Assembly: GCA_902764825.1 (NCBI GenBank) | Contig: CACWXL010000003.1 | Location: 248,001-312,000, forward strand | Origin: Oscillospiraceae bacterium | GTDB taxonomy: Bacteria > Bacillota > Clostridia > Saccharofermentanales > Saccharofermentanaceae | Length of the DNA: 64,000 nucleotides | Direction of reading: 5' to 3' | Shown here: piece after piece, positions 53,510 to 62,691 of the stretch | Layout: each line of letters opens with the position of its first letter | Numbering within the stretch: position 1 is the stretch's first letter | The notes under the pieces: model-generated | What the model saw: the letters and a program-made list of their open reading frames with translations, nothing else | Database searches by the model: none | What the model was told of the DNA's origin: nothing | Position numbers and translations under genes: made by a program

Positions 53510-55015
53510 TTATCTTAAGATGAAGTCGCAGACAGGGTTTTCTTCCCAACTGATGTATTGATATCTGGTCCAGTCGTTCATGGTGTAGAACTCAAGAGAA
53601 TTATCGAAGTCCCACCAGTTATACTGAGGCGTAAAAAGACCTTGGGTGCTGTCCGGGAGATGGAACTCCTCCGGAATGAAGAAAGCGCCGGACAATAAAA
53701 GCGCGAGGATCAGGACAGTCAAAGGGATCAATCTCTTTTGGCTCCGCTCCAAGATGCTTAACAGCTGCCTGATAAGAAGAATGCAAAGACAAACAAGAGC
53801 GGGCATGCTTCCTCTTGTGCAGAGATCGTTAAAGCGCCCCATCTCTATAAACGGGAAAATAAAAAGACATATCGAAGCGGCCCAGAGGAGCGGTTCCTTC
53901 TTATTTGCCTTGAGAAGGAATATGATCCATAAGCCCCATGAGAGTTCCTGCAGAATAAGTACCAGCGGGAAATTCCCGTATTCCACCAAACCCAATCCTA
54001 TTCGGGCACTGTCCGGCTTGGGCTGCATGATGTTTCCTGACAGATAGAGAAGGAACAGTACGGCTGATATGACGCCTGATAAGTTTTCTATGCTCAGGAT
54101 GCTCCTAAAAGACTGCTTGATCTCTTTATCCTTTATCAGATCCAGAATGAACAGTATAAGCATGAGTTCAACGGCTCCAATGAAAGAAAATGCCGAGAAT
54201 GCAATAAGAGGAGATACTATAAGAGCCCATTTGTCATATCTTTTGCGCATCCTGAACATCAGAGCGATAACGATCAACGTTGGAACAAACTGGGGATAGA
54301 CATAACGGAGCGAAGTAAGATGTGATGAGAAAGAAACGTTTATGCTGTCGCTTATCCAGTGTATCGCAGGGATGGGCTGGTCTGGATAAATGCAGATACA
54401 CAAGAACTGCATGATCGCATTAAACGGTGCGAACAGCATGATTACGAGAAAAATATAAAGGAGATATACGGGCTTATCCTTTCCTTTATTATCTGACAGG
54501 CTCTTATACAAGATCAGAACAGCAATATAGATACCTGCTGCATGCCAGATAACAGAAAACAAAGAAGCCGCTTCAAATCCTGAGAAGAGTTTTCCTGCTA
54601 TTGCCGGAACTATATAACCGGCTATGTAGTAACAAAGAAGGCCGTTGTTTCCGGTTGTGCCCAAACGCACCGGCCAGGGATTATCGATAAGGTCCTTCAG
54701 GATGAAATTGTGCTTGGTAGCGTCGTATGGCTGCTCCGTAAAACCGCCGATGCCAAGGAAATATGACAGCAGAAGTATCAATGCAAAACAAATAACTGAA
54801 TAGAGAACAAAAGAAGGAGTTATCCTGATGCCTGAACTGCCGTCGCCGGACTTTTTGTCGAAAAGCACTTTGTACAGAGCGATCAATATCAGGAGCACTG
54901 CCGGGGCCGAGATCCATATCTTAAGCCATGAGAGCATGAATATAACGACCGGGATAAAAAGATATCCCAATGCAACAGTCTCTAATACGGATGCGGGCTT
55001 TTTGTTCTTCAGCAT
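53510..55015 (-). CDS. polytopic membrane protein, possibly GT-C glycosyltransferase-like
   Basis: A 501-residue protein with about eleven to twelve membrane helices and a ~50-residue hydrophilic C-terminus. No exact family is recognised. An early outer loop with YDATKHNFILKDLIDNPWPV (about residues 97-116) and the overall layout suggest the GT-C superfamily, to which the YfhO-type protein of this window also belongs. That is inference from topology. The gene starts without a Shine-Dalgarno sequence 6 nt after TATAAT and is transcribed away from csoR. Confidence 0.65.
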   Translation of the reverse strand: MLKNKKPASVLETVALGYLFIPVVIFMLSWLKIWISAPAVLLILIALYKVLFDKKSGDGSSGIRITPSFVLYSVICFALILLLSYFLGIGGFTEQPYDATKHNFILKDLIDNPWPVRLGTTGNNGLLCYYIAGYIVPAIAGKLFSGFEAASLFSVIWHAAGIYIAVLILYKSLSDNKGKDKPVYLLYIFLVIMLFAPFNAIMQFLCICIYPDQPIPAIHWISDSINVSFSSHLTSLRYVYPQFVPTLIVIALMFRMRKRYDKWALIVSPLIAFSAFSFIGAVELMLILFILDLIKDKEIKQSFRSILSIENLSGVISAVLFLLYLSGNIMQPKPDSARIGLGLVEYGNFPLVLILQELSWGLWIIFLLKANKKEPLLWAASICLFIFPFIEMGRFNDLCTRGSMPALVCLCILLIRQLLSILERSQKRLIPLTVLILALLLSGAFFIPEEFHLPDSTQGLFTPQYNWWDFDNSLEFYTMNDWTRYQYISWEENPVCDFILR

Positions 55016-55021
55016 GAATCA

Positions 55022-55030
55022 ATTATAGCA
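55022..55030 (-). promoter_or_regulatory. extended -10 predicting a leaderless mRNA
   Basis: On the minus strand TGC-TATAAT ends 6 nt before the ATG at 55015. Confidence 0.6.
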
Positions 55031-55057
55031 TTTATGTTTTCTAATATATGCATGCGC

Positions 55058-55116
55058 TTGACATATACCCTATAGGGGTATATTCTTGTGAATAGAAATA
55101 TACCCTGAGGGGGTAT
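55058..55116 (+). promoter_or_regulatory. csoR-copA promoter with two CsoR operators
   Basis: TTGACA (55058-55063), 17 bp and TATTCT (55081-55086) form the promoter. Two 17-bp operator copies, ATACCCTATAGGGGTAT (55065-55081) and ATACCCTGAGGGGGTAT (55100-55116), occupy the spacer and the early transcript 35 bp apart. Both fit the known CsoR consensus. Confidence 0.88.
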
Positions 55117-55134
55117 GTGCCGGGAGGTTATACT

Positions 55135-55437
55135 ATGGCAGAGAAGAAGTGTCCGCATTGCAGAACGAAGGACAGATCCGAAGAAGAGATAAAGGATCTT
55201 ATCACCAGGTTAAACCGCATAGAGGGACAGATCAGAGGCATTAGGAAGATGGTCGAAGAGGATGCCTACTGTGTTGACGTGCTTACTCAGGTAAGTGCTG
55301 CAAAATGCTCTCTGAACAGCTTCTCCAAGGTCCTTCTCGGAAGCCACATAAGAACGTGCGTTGCCGAAGATATCAGAAACGGCTCAGATGAGAAGACTGA
55401 AGAGTTGGTTGAGCTCTTACAGAAACTTATGAAATAA
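55135..55437 (+). CDS. csoR: copper-sensing repressor CsoR
   Basis: CsoR is a four-helix repressor that leaves DNA on binding Cu(I). The 100-residue protein has the Cys-His-Cys copper ligands Cys46, His71 and Cys75 (EDAYCVDVL; GSHIRTCV), and the LNRIEGQIRGI helix. An extra N-terminal CPHC pair (Cys6, Cys9) could bind another metal ion. The ATG at 55135 follows GGGAGG. Two operators lie upstream and copA starts 27 nt downstream. Confidence 0.94.
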   Translation: MAEKKCPHCRTKDRSEEEIKDLITRLNRIEGQIRGIRKMVEEDAYCVDVLTQVSAAKCSLNSFSKVLLGSHIRTCVAEDIRNGSDEKTEELVELLQKLMK

Positions 55438-55464
55438 CGATCAATCTTAGAATGCGTATTCCTA

Positions 55465-58008
55465 ATGGAAAACAAAGAAGTTAAGACAGAGAAGTACTTG
55501 GTTACAGGTATGAGCTGCGCTGCGTGCCAGGCTCACGTTGAGAAGGCCGTTAACGGTGTGGAAGGCGTTACATCCTGCAGTGTGTCGCTGCTTACGAATT
55601 CCATGAACGTTACCGGTACTGCCGATGAGGCTGCGGTAATCAAAGCTGTTGAAGATGCAGGTTATGGCGCGTCTCTTGAGAAGGCAGGCGCTAAAGCCAA
55701 AGGACAGCTTTTCGAGAGCATGGAAGAACAGCTGGAGAACAAGGAGATCCCCGTTCTCAGGAACAGGCTTATCAGTTCTCTTATTTTCCTGCTCGTATTG
55801 ATGTATTTCTCCATGGGTGTCTCGATGTGGGGCTGGCCTGCTCCGAAGTTCCTTGAGCACAATATGGTGGGCATAGGTATCATTGAGATGCTCTTATCCG
55901 GCATCGTCATGATGATAAATAAGAAGTTCTTCGTAAACGGTTTTAAGGCGCTCATCCACAAGAGTACGAATATGGATACTCTGGTCGCCATGGGATCCGG
56001 AATATCGTTCATTTACAGCTTTGTAACATTGTTACAGATGACAAATGCGGGCTCTCACGAGGCTCAGATGGCACTGATGGATGAGCTTTATTTCGAATCC
56101 GCAGCCATGATCGTGACACTGATAACCATCGGAAAACTCCTTGAGGCAATATCAAAGGGACGGACTACAAATGCGCTTAAGGCGCTCCTGAATCTCCAGC
56201 CGAAGACTGCCGTTCTCATAAGGAACTCGGAAGAGGTCACGGTGCCTGTTGAAGAAGTCGTTGCAGGAGATATCTTTGTGGTAAGACCGGGCGGACAGAT
56301 CCCCGTCGACGGAATTATCAGGGAAGGTGAATGCGCAGTTGACGAATCCGCTCTTACCGGAGAATCGGTTCCGGTCGATAAAGCGCCGGGAGACAAGGTC
56401 TCGGCAGGAACTATAAACCGTTCAGGCTTTATAACATGCAGGGCAGAGAAGGTCGGCGAAGACACGACTCTTGCCCAGATAATTAAGATGGTCAGTGAAT
56501 CTGCAGGCTCAAAGGCACCGATCGCAAGGATCGCAGACAAAGTATCAGGCATATTCGTTCCTGCGGTGCTCATCATCGCAGCAATAGTCCTGGTCATCTG
56601 GCTTGTTGCAGGAAAGGATGCAGGTTATTCGCTTACGAGAGCCATATCGGTACTTGTCGTTAGCTGCCCGTGTGCATTGGGCCTTGCAACACCTGTTGCG
56701 ATAATGGTCGGAAACGGCGTTGCCGCAAAGAACGGGATACTCTTTAAGACTTCTGCCGCGCTTGAACAGACAGGCAAGGCTGAGATCGTCGTTCTGGATA
56801 AGACAGGTACGATTACAAATGGTGTTCCTGTTGTAACTGATGTCATCGCGGTATCAGATGAGTCAGAACTGCTCGAAGCTGCTTACGCGCTGGAGAATGC
56901 CAGCGAGCATCCTCTCGGAAAGGCTGTGACTGAATACTGTAAGGCTCATGAAGTCAGCCTGCATAAGATCGAAGGCTTTAAGGTGCATGCAGGAAACGGT
57001 CTGGAAGGAGATCTGAACGGCAGGCATCTAAGGGGCGGCAATCTTAAGTTCATATCAAGCGTTGATAATGATCTCGAAAACAAGGCAAAAGCGCTTGCTT
57101 CAGAAGGCAAGACACCTTTATTCTTCGAATCTGACGGCAGACTTACAGGCTTGATCGCAGTAGCAGACACGATAAGGGAAGATTCTGCAGAGGCCGTAAG
57201 AGAATTAAAGCAGCTTGGCCTTTACACGGTAATGCTCACGGGTGATAACAGCAGAACGGCTGAGAGCATAAGAAAAGCGTCCGGTGTCGATATGACAGTA
57301 TCTGACGTCCTTCCGGGCGACAAGGAAAATATCGTAAAGAAGCTTCAGGAATACGGCAAGGTGATAATGATCGGCGACGGCATAAATGACGCGCCTGCAC
57401 TGACTACAGCAGATACAGGCATTGCGATCGGTGCGGGAACAGACATTGCAATAGATGCTGCTGATGTCGTGCTCATGAAATCAAGCCTGAAGGATGCAGT
57501 TGCCGCAATAAGGATCTCAAGAAGGACGATTACCAACATACATGAGAACCTCTTCTGGGCATTCATCTATAACGTCGCGCTGATACCTGTCGCAGCAGGT
57601 GCTTATGCTGCTTTAGGCATTACCATGACACCGATGTTCGGCGCTGCTGCAATGAGCCTGTCGAGCTTTACGGTGTGCATGAATGCGTTAAGGTTAAATC
57701 TCATAAGACCATATGACACAAAGCATGATAAAGCTAAGAGCGATATCAGGAACAGACTTAAAGGATTAGAGATCAAGAATGAAAAGGAGATAAAAACTAT
57801 GGAAAAGACTATCAAGATCGAAGGAATGATGTGCGGACACTGCGAAGCGACCGTAAAGAAGGCTCTGGAAGCTTTAGACGGCGTTATCTCAGCTGACGTA
57901 TCCCACGATAAGGGCACGGCTGTCGTAGCACTCGAAAAGGACGTCGCAGACGATGTTCTTACAAAGGCCGTAGAGGACAAGGATTTTAAGGTTACGGGAA
58001 TCGGGTAA
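55465..58008 (+). CDS. copA: Cu(I)-exporting P1B-type ATPase with N- and C-terminal HMA domains
   Basis: CopA pumps Cu(I) out of the cytoplasm. The N-terminal HMA domain has MSCAAC (Cys18, Cys21). The eight-helix core holds the transmembrane CPC (Cys401-Pro402-Cys403), the phosphorylated DKTGT (Asp445) and GDGINDAPAL. Unusually, a basic linker leads into a second HMA domain at the extreme C-terminus (about 779-847), with MCGHC (Cys790, Cys793). This tail corresponds to a complete CopZ chaperone and has its own ribosome binding site (see 57799). The start has no clear Shine-Dalgarno sequence and depends on coupling or on the leader. It is regulated with csoR. Confidence 0.95.
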   Translation: MENKEVKTEKYLVTGMSCAACQAHVEKAVNGVEGVTSCSVSLLTNSMNVTGTADEAAVIKAVEDAGYGASLEKAGAKAKGQLFESMEEQLENKEIPVLRNRLISSLIFLLVLMYFSMGVSMWGWPAPKFLEHNMVGIGIIEMLLSGIVMMINKKFFVNGFKALIHKSTNMDTLVAMGSGISFIYSFVTLLQMTNAGSHEAQMALMDELYFESAAMIVTLITIGKLLEAISKGRTTNALKALLNLQPKTAVLIRNSEEVTVPVEEVVAGDIFVVRPGGQIPVDGIIREGECAVDESALTGESVPVDKAPGDKVSAGTINRSGFITCRAEKVGEDTTLAQIIKMVSESAGSKAPIARIADKVSGIFVPAVLIIAAIVLVIWLVAGKDAGYSLTRAISVLVVSCPCALGLATPVAIMVGNGVAAKNGILFKTSAALEQTGKAEIVVLDKTGTITNGVPVVTDVIAVSDESELLEAAYALENASEHPLGKAVTEYCKAHEVSLHKIEGFKVHAGNGLEGDLNGRHLRGGNLKFISSVDNDLENKAKALASEGKTPLFFESDGRLTGLIAVADTIREDSAEAVRELKQLGLYTVMLTGDNSRTAESIRKASGVDMTVSDVLPGDKENIVKKLQEYGKVIMIGDGINDAPALTTADTGIAIGAGTDIAIDAADVVLMKSSLKDAVAAIRISRRTITNIHENLFWAFIYNVALIPVAAGAYAALGITMTPMFGAAAMSLSSFTVCMNALRLNLIRPYDTKHDKAKSDIRNRLKGLEIKNEKEIKTMEKTIKIEGMMCGHCEATVKKALEALDGVISADVSHDKGTAVVALEKDVADDVLTKAVEDKDFKVTGIG
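57799..58008 (+). CDS. copZ: CopZ-type copper chaperone from an internal in-frame start in copA
   Basis: An AAAAGGAGA site (57782-57790) sits 8 nt before an in-frame ATG at 57799, corresponding to CopA residue 779. Initiation there would give a free 69-residue HMA protein, MEKTIKIEGMMCGHCEATVK..., the normal size and sequence of CopZ. It would carry Cu(I) to CopA in the cytoplasm. Either a copZ gene has fused with copA while keeping its own start, or both forms are made. E. coli copA also gives a chaperone from within the gene, but by frameshifting at the 5' end. Production of the free form is inferred from the initiation signal. Confidence 0.6.
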   Translation: MEKTIKIEGMMCGHCEATVKKALEALDGVISADVSHDKGTAVVALEKDVADDVLTKAVEDKDFKVTGIG

Positions 58009-58035
58009 TCCAAGCGCAGACTGTTTTAGCGCCTG

Positions 58036-58251
58036 TCAGAAAAGTCTGTGATATCGGGAGATGAACGATTGTCTCTCGCTTGGTGTCATTTTGTCCATTC
58101 TGGCATGGAATTTTCTTGAGCGTACGTAATAGAAGGCAGAACCGACACTGTCTCCGATGTTATTGGATTCATTAAGAAAATAACTGAAGACGAAGGTAGC
58201 AACTCCGAAGCCGAAGCCGATTCCCAGAATTACACTTAAAAACTTGATCAT
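58036..58251 (-). CDS. small single-pass membrane protein
   Basis: A 71-residue protein with one N-terminal Gly/Phe-rich membrane helix (residues 5-25) and a basic cytoplasmic-type tail with KMTPSERQSF. No family is recognised. The ATG overlaps the stop of the preceding zinc-ribbon gene as ATGA, which strongly supports its translation. Together they form a two-gene operon on the minus strand. Confidence 0.65.
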   Translation of the reverse strand: MIKFLSVILGIGFGFGVATFVFSYFLNESNNIGDSVGSAFYYVRSRKFHARMDKMTPSERQSFISRYHRLF

Positions 58252-59657
58252 ACTTGTTCCCGCCCCCTTTTTACAAAATTAAATACAGAGCGTCCCTGAG
58301 TAAGGCCCAGACTCTTATGCACTTTTTTAAACATCTTGATTCCCCAGGCGAATGATATACCAATTAGTATTACTAACGACAGGAGAGCTTTGAAAATATC
58401 AAAATAATCCCAATCGGTTTCTGTGAGGAACGTGTTGATCATATATACGGCTCCGCAAGACAGTGCAGTTGCAAACAGAAAATAAAGCGAATAGAGGATT
58501 TTCCGGTTCCACGGGACACCGCAGACGACTTTGCCTGTCTCACCGTTAACGAGGATAGTGTTGTGCTTTCCCTTGTGCTCATAGATTACGAACCAGGCAG
58601 GGAGCATAGCATAACGAAGACTGTCGTAATCTATTTCTGTATGATGAACTGCCTCAATGATCCTCTCGGGATAGGCATTCATTATATCTGCCTTTGCTTC
58701 TTCTTCAAAAATAGCAGCTGCTCTTTTCTCGATAAGATCGGACAGACCATCGAAACTGTCATCTGCGATACTTGAGTAGAAACCTGCAAGATAATCTTCA
58801 TTGAATTCTGTTGCATTCCTGATACCGTATGGTTCAAGCCTTGAGCTGATATCGTACGGTAAGATCCTTGATGCATCAACAGGAAAGTCCCTTATCATGA
58901 TCGTTCCGGCTCTTCCATAGTAATAAGTATCAGGTTCGCCGGATTTTGACTTTTCAACGCTTCCCAAAATAATGGCAGAACCATAGTGCTCCGCATCTGC
59001 GATCCAATAAGGAATGTAGATTCCGCGGACCTGCTTTTCCTTGAAATGTTTAACTTCTCTCGGAATAAAAATGCCTTTATTGAAGTGCTTGCGTATAGCT
59101 TTCAGCGCGTCCTTTTTTGTTATCTTAAAAGGAACGATCAGCTCCGGTCTTCTTTGTTTTGCAATCCTGCTGAATACTATGACGGGATTGCCGCAGAAGA
59201 TGCACATTGTCGAAGCTTCAGTACCGTTTACGATAACTTCACCGCCGCAATAATCACATGTATATACAGCGCATTCCATGTAGTTATCACTGAAATCCCA
59301 TTTTGCAAAGTTTCTTTTTGCAAAGTTCCTTATAGGTCCGGGGATGTCTTTAAGAAGCGGCGGAGGATCTTCCAGCTCATAATCAGGATATTCTTCAGCG
59401 TCATTCTCTACAGTATCCTCTACAGTGTCTTCTTCGGATTCTTCATCCTGATCGCTGTATCTCACCGAAAGATCATCGTAAGGTTCGGCTCCCATTATCT
59501 TGCTGAGAGGAATGACCTTTTTGTTCTCTAATATATCTTTTGCGTAAAATTCAACTTCACCGGGAGTAATAAAGGCTCCGCAGCGGTTACAGGTCATCTT
59601 CTGTGATTCCGGATCGAAGACCAGTGTCCCTCCGCAGTTTCTACATATAACAGCCAT
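58248..59657 (-). CDS. double zinc-ribbon membrane protein
   Basis: A 469-residue protein of a type often labelled TFIIB-type zinc-ribbon or PriA-like in Clostridia, with no proven function. A first zinc ribbon (CRNCG...CNRCG, residues 5-26) is followed by an acidic linker (~65-100) and a second ribbon (CDYCG...CIFCG, ~134-155). A ~230-residue soluble domain with PELIVPFKI and YIPYWIADA follows. Two helices (~385-405 and 420-440) are close to the basic C-terminus. AAGGGAGG precedes the ATG. It overlaps the small membrane protein gene, so the two may act as a complex. Confidence 0.75.
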   Translation of the reverse strand: MAVICRNCGGTLVFDPESQKMTCNRCGAFITPGEVEFYAKDILENKKVIPLSKIMGAEPYDDLSVRYSDQDEESEEDTVEDTVENDAEEYPDYELEDPPPLLKDIPGPIRNFAKRNFAKWDFSDNYMECAVYTCDYCGGEVIVNGTEASTMCIFCGNPVIVFSRIAKQRRPELIVPFKITKKDALKAIRKHFNKGIFIPREVKHFKEKQVRGIYIPYWIADAEHYGSAIILGSVEKSKSGEPDTYYYGRAGTIMIRDFPVDASRILPYDISSRLEPYGIRNATEFNEDYLAGFYSSIADDSFDGLSDLIEKRAAAIFEEEAKADIMNAYPERIIEAVHHTEIDYDSLRYAMLPAWFVIYEHKGKHNTILVNGETGKVVCGVPWNRKILYSLYFLFATALSCGAVYMINTFLTETDWDYFDIFKALLSLVILIGISFAWGIKMFKKVHKSLGLTQGRSVFNFVKRGREQV

Positions 59658-59798
59658 TGCTATTCCTCCCTTATCCCATTAATTAATCTTATAACAGGAA
59701 TTAGGCAAAAACAAATGAATTATGGGCATTTGCTTAAATAATGCGCGCGATAACAAGAAGAACAAAAATAATTAATACCGCATTCTGCCTCTTGAATG

Positions 59799-59804
59799 TA
59801 TAAT
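59799..59804 (+). promoter_or_regulatory. -10 element of the two-component operon
   Basis: TATAAT lies 22 nt upstream of the response-regulator ATG, leaving room for AGGTGGGG. No clear -35 is seen. Confidence 0.5.
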
Positions 59805-59826
59805 TGTATCTAGCGAGGTGGGGACT

Positions 59827-60483
59827 ATGATACATATTTTAATTGTTGAAGACGAGAAACCGATATCTAACCTTATAAGAATGAGCCTTACAAAAGCAGG
59901 TTATTCTTGCATGTGCGCTTATGACGGCGAACAGGCTCTCGATATGATCAAGAATTATGTTTTTGACCTTATACTTCTTGACGTAATGATCCCGAAGATC
60001 GACGGTTTTTCTCTGATGCAATATATCAGACCGATGAAGATCCCTGTAATCTTCCTTACAGCGAAGAATATGGTCGAAGACAGAGTAAGAGGACTTGAAC
60101 TGGGCGCTGAAGATTACCTTGCCAAGCCTTTCGAGATCATCGAGCTTCTTGCCAGGGTAAATGTTGTCTTGCGCCGCTATAACAAGACTGATACGGAGAT
60201 AACCATTGCAGGTCTTACGATAGATACAAAGGCAATGATCGTATATAAGGACGGATATCAGATCCCGCTTACACCGAAGGAGTATGAACTGCTTCTTCTG
60301 TTTGCCAGGAATCCCGGAATTGCCATGTACAGGGAGACGATCTACGAGCGTGTCTGGAATGAACCGTTCCCGTATGGAAGTAAGACTGTCGATCTTCACA
60401 TTCAGAGACTTCGAAAAAAACTCGGATGGGAAGACGTTATTCATGCTGTGCCGAAGGTAGGATATAGGCTGGAGGCTGATTAA
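59827..60483 (+). CDS. OmpR/PhoB-family response regulator
   Basis: A 218-residue two-domain DNA-binding response regulator. The receiver domain (1-118) has the acidic pocket EDE (9-11) and Asp52 in LLDVMIP as the phosphorylation site, plus the switch threonine and lysine (LTAK, ...AKPF). The OmpR-type winged helix follows (~125-218), with LTPKEYELLLLF and the VDLHIQRLRKKLG recognition helix. The ATG at 59827 has AGGTGGGG upstream; an in-frame GTG at 59818 overlaps it. The histidine-kinase start overlaps its stop as TAATG. Confidence 0.95.
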   Translation: MIHILIVEDEKPISNLIRMSLTKAGYSCMCAYDGEQALDMIKNYVFDLILLDVMIPKIDGFSLMQYIRPMKIPVIFLTAKNMVEDRVRGLELGAEDYLAKPFEIIELLARVNVVLRRYNKTDTEITIAGLTIDTKAMIVYKDGYQIPLTPKEYELLLLFARNPGIAMYRETIYERVWNEPFPYGSKTVDLHIQRLRKKLGWEDVIHAVPKVGYRLEAD

Positions 60484-61859
60484 TGCGATTCAGGCAGAAG
60501 ATGCTTCTCGTAATGGTATGGCTTCTCACATTGAGTTATGGTGTGGGAGGCGTACTTTTGATCAGACAGAATTTCAAGAGTACATTAAGTCAGATCAAGA
60601 GAACAAGTAATGAGTCTTACGAGATGATCCTTCAGTCTGTTCAGCTGGTTAACTTTGTAGACATCCAGCAGGATTTCTCGAGCATCAGTAATACGCTCGA
60701 GAAGATGAAGACTTCCGAGAGTATCGTCGGCATCAAGCTTTTAAGGGGCGATACGGTCTTATATCAGACCGGTGAGACAATCACGGATTATGAGAGCCGC
60801 TCTGATTTTGAATCAATGATGTTTACAAGAGACGGCAAGAATTACTACCAGATCTGCGGAAGCGTAAATACAGACAACAAACCTCTGCAGCTTGTCATCC
60901 TGTATGATATCTCACCTATATATGCTGCAAGAGATTCACAGGTCCGTACATATCACCAGATCTTCCTGCTCCTTATCGTGATCGGAGGCTTTACCGCATG
61001 GATCGCGACATATCTCATGACAAAGCCTCTGGCGAAGGTGTCGAGAACGGCAAGAGCGCTTGCTTCAGGTGATCTCGATGCGAGAGTCAATCCGAAGGTG
61101 ATGGATGAGATAGGTCAGATCGGATCTGATTTCGATAACATGGCAGACAGGCTTTCCGATAACATCAACGAACTTAAGCTTACGATGGAACATCAGGATC
61201 AGTTCATGGGAAGTTTTGCTCATGAACTTAAGACTCCTATGACATCCATCATCGGATATGCGGATCTTCTAAGAAGCCAGTCGCTGACGGGCGAGGAAGC
61301 GCAGGAAGCGGCAAACTATATTTTCTCGGAAGGCAAGAGATTGGAGTCACTCTCGTTAAAGCTCCTTGACCTTCTTATGATGAAGAAGGAAAGCATCAAG
61401 CTCATCCCGACAGACATGAAGCAGATGATAGACAATCTTTCGCTTCATCTGCAGCCGGTCTATACAAAGCGCGGGATCATGCTTCAGAGCCGCTGTGAAC
61501 ACGGCATATGCCTTGTTGAGCCGGATCTTTTCAGTTCGGTACTTACGAACCTTTTGGATAATGCAAGAAAAGCTATCGATAACGGCGGTAATATCATGAT
61601 CGTCGGTGAGAGCATACAGGGATATTACCGCATACGTGTTTTCGATAACGGAAGAGGTATGCCGGAAGAAGCGATCAAGCATATTACGGAGGCATTTTAC
61701 CGTGTCGATAAATCGCGTTCGAGAGCGCAGGGCGGTGCAGGCCTCGGTCTGACATTGTGTAAGGAAGTCATCCAGCTTCATGGCGGAACTATTGCGTTTG
61801 CTTCGAGAGAAGGAAACGGAACCTGTGTTACGGTTACGATCAAGGAGATGACGTTATGA
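60483..61859 (+). CDS. sensor histidine kinase
   Basis: The kinase partner of the preceding regulator, 458 residues. Two membrane helices (8-28 and ~158-180) bracket a ~130-residue extracytoplasmic sensor domain of unclear fold. A HAMP domain follows (~180-233), then the HisKA domain with His247 in SFAHELKTPM, and the HATPase domain with NLLDNARKAID (N box), DNGRGMP (G1) and GGAGLGLTL (G2). The stimulus is not evident. The stop overlaps the next gene as ATGA. Confidence 0.95.
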   Translation: MRFRQKMLLVMVWLLTLSYGVGGVLLIRQNFKSTLSQIKRTSNESYEMILQSVQLVNFVDIQQDFSSISNTLEKMKTSESIVGIKLLRGDTVLYQTGETITDYESRSDFESMMFTRDGKNYYQICGSVNTDNKPLQLVILYDISPIYAARDSQVRTYHQIFLLLIVIGGFTAWIATYLMTKPLAKVSRTARALASGDLDARVNPKVMDEIGQIGSDFDNMADRLSDNINELKLTMEHQDQFMGSFAHELKTPMTSIIGYADLLRSQSLTGEEAQEAANYIFSEGKRLESLSLKLLDLLMMKKESIKLIPTDMKQMIDNLSLHLQPVYTKRGIMLQSRCEHGICLVEPDLFSSVLTNLLDNARKAIDNGGNIMIVGESIQGYYRIRVFDNGRGMPEEAIKHITEAFYRVDKSRSRAQGGAGLGLTLCKEVIQLHGGTIAFASREGNGTCVTVTIKEMTL

Positions 61860-62593
61860 AGAAGATAAGTACGTTAATTACAGCGGTCTTCTTCCTTATG
61901 GCAGCAGCTCTGGGGTGGTTCCTTCCTTTGGCCGTTTATAACTTTGAAGACAGGTTATCCGAGGGAAAGCAGGAGAGCCTTAATATCGAGCAGATCAACC
62001 TTTCCTACAGGGATGACCTTGCAATGAACCAGAAGATCAATCTGGTTAACTATGAAACTGCGATTACGACCTATATCGAACTGGATAAAGGTATCTCAAA
62101 TCAGAAGGCTGACATCGAACGCATAATGAATGAGTTCTTAACGGATTTTACGGGCATTAAATCGCAGACCGGTTTTGGAACGAATGCACAGCCGATGCTG
62201 GCAAACCTTGCCAACAACAGGGGCACCATAGTTATCTGGGTCGTCGATTGCAAGATAACTGACGAGTGGAGCTTAACCTGTTATGTTGATGACAGAACAG
62301 GTGCTATACTCCGCAGTAATATCTATGCCGGAAACGGACTATGGACTGATCTGGTAGATGGTGTCGAACAGTATTCCGATCCGTCGAAATCAATTGCGGA
62401 GAGATACAGCAATGCTTTATATAATCATTACCAGAGACAGCTTTCCGCAAAGCTCGTTACATACCACATGTTATCGGAATCCCCTGAGGAAATGGGAGTA
62501 TCATACCGTCTTGTATTCAGGGACGGTAAGAACTATACGTTCCAGGTAACTGTAGAAGTTAGTTATATATATACGACGATCCAGACATATTGA
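61856..62593 (+). CDS. membrane-anchored accessory protein of the two-component operon
   Basis: A 245-residue protein with one N-terminal membrane helix (about 5-25), so its 220-residue remainder is probably outside the membrane. No family is recognised. The outer part is mixed alpha/beta with several YxxY segments. The start overlaps the kinase stop by 4 nt, which makes it the third member of the operon. By analogy with YycH/YycI-type proteins it may modulate the kinase, but this comes from position and topology only. Confidence 0.65.
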   Translation: MKKISTLITAVFFLMAAALGWFLPLAVYNFEDRLSEGKQESLNIEQINLSYRDDLAMNQKINLVNYETAITTYIELDKGISNQKADIERIMNEFLTDFTGIKSQTGFGTNAQPMLANLANNRGTIVIWVVDCKITDEWSLTCYVDDRTGAILRSNIYAGNGLWTDLVDGVEQYSDPSKSIAERYSNALYNHYQRQLSAKLVTYHMLSESPEEMGVSYRLVFRDGKNYTFQVTVEVSYIYTTIQTY

Positions 62594-62691
62594 TTTTATG
62601 TAATTGATGCCGTTTTGATGCCGATTTAGTACTTTTTTGATTTTTCCCTTTGCCATAATAAGCTCAGAAGTTAAGCAAAGGAGGAAATAGC

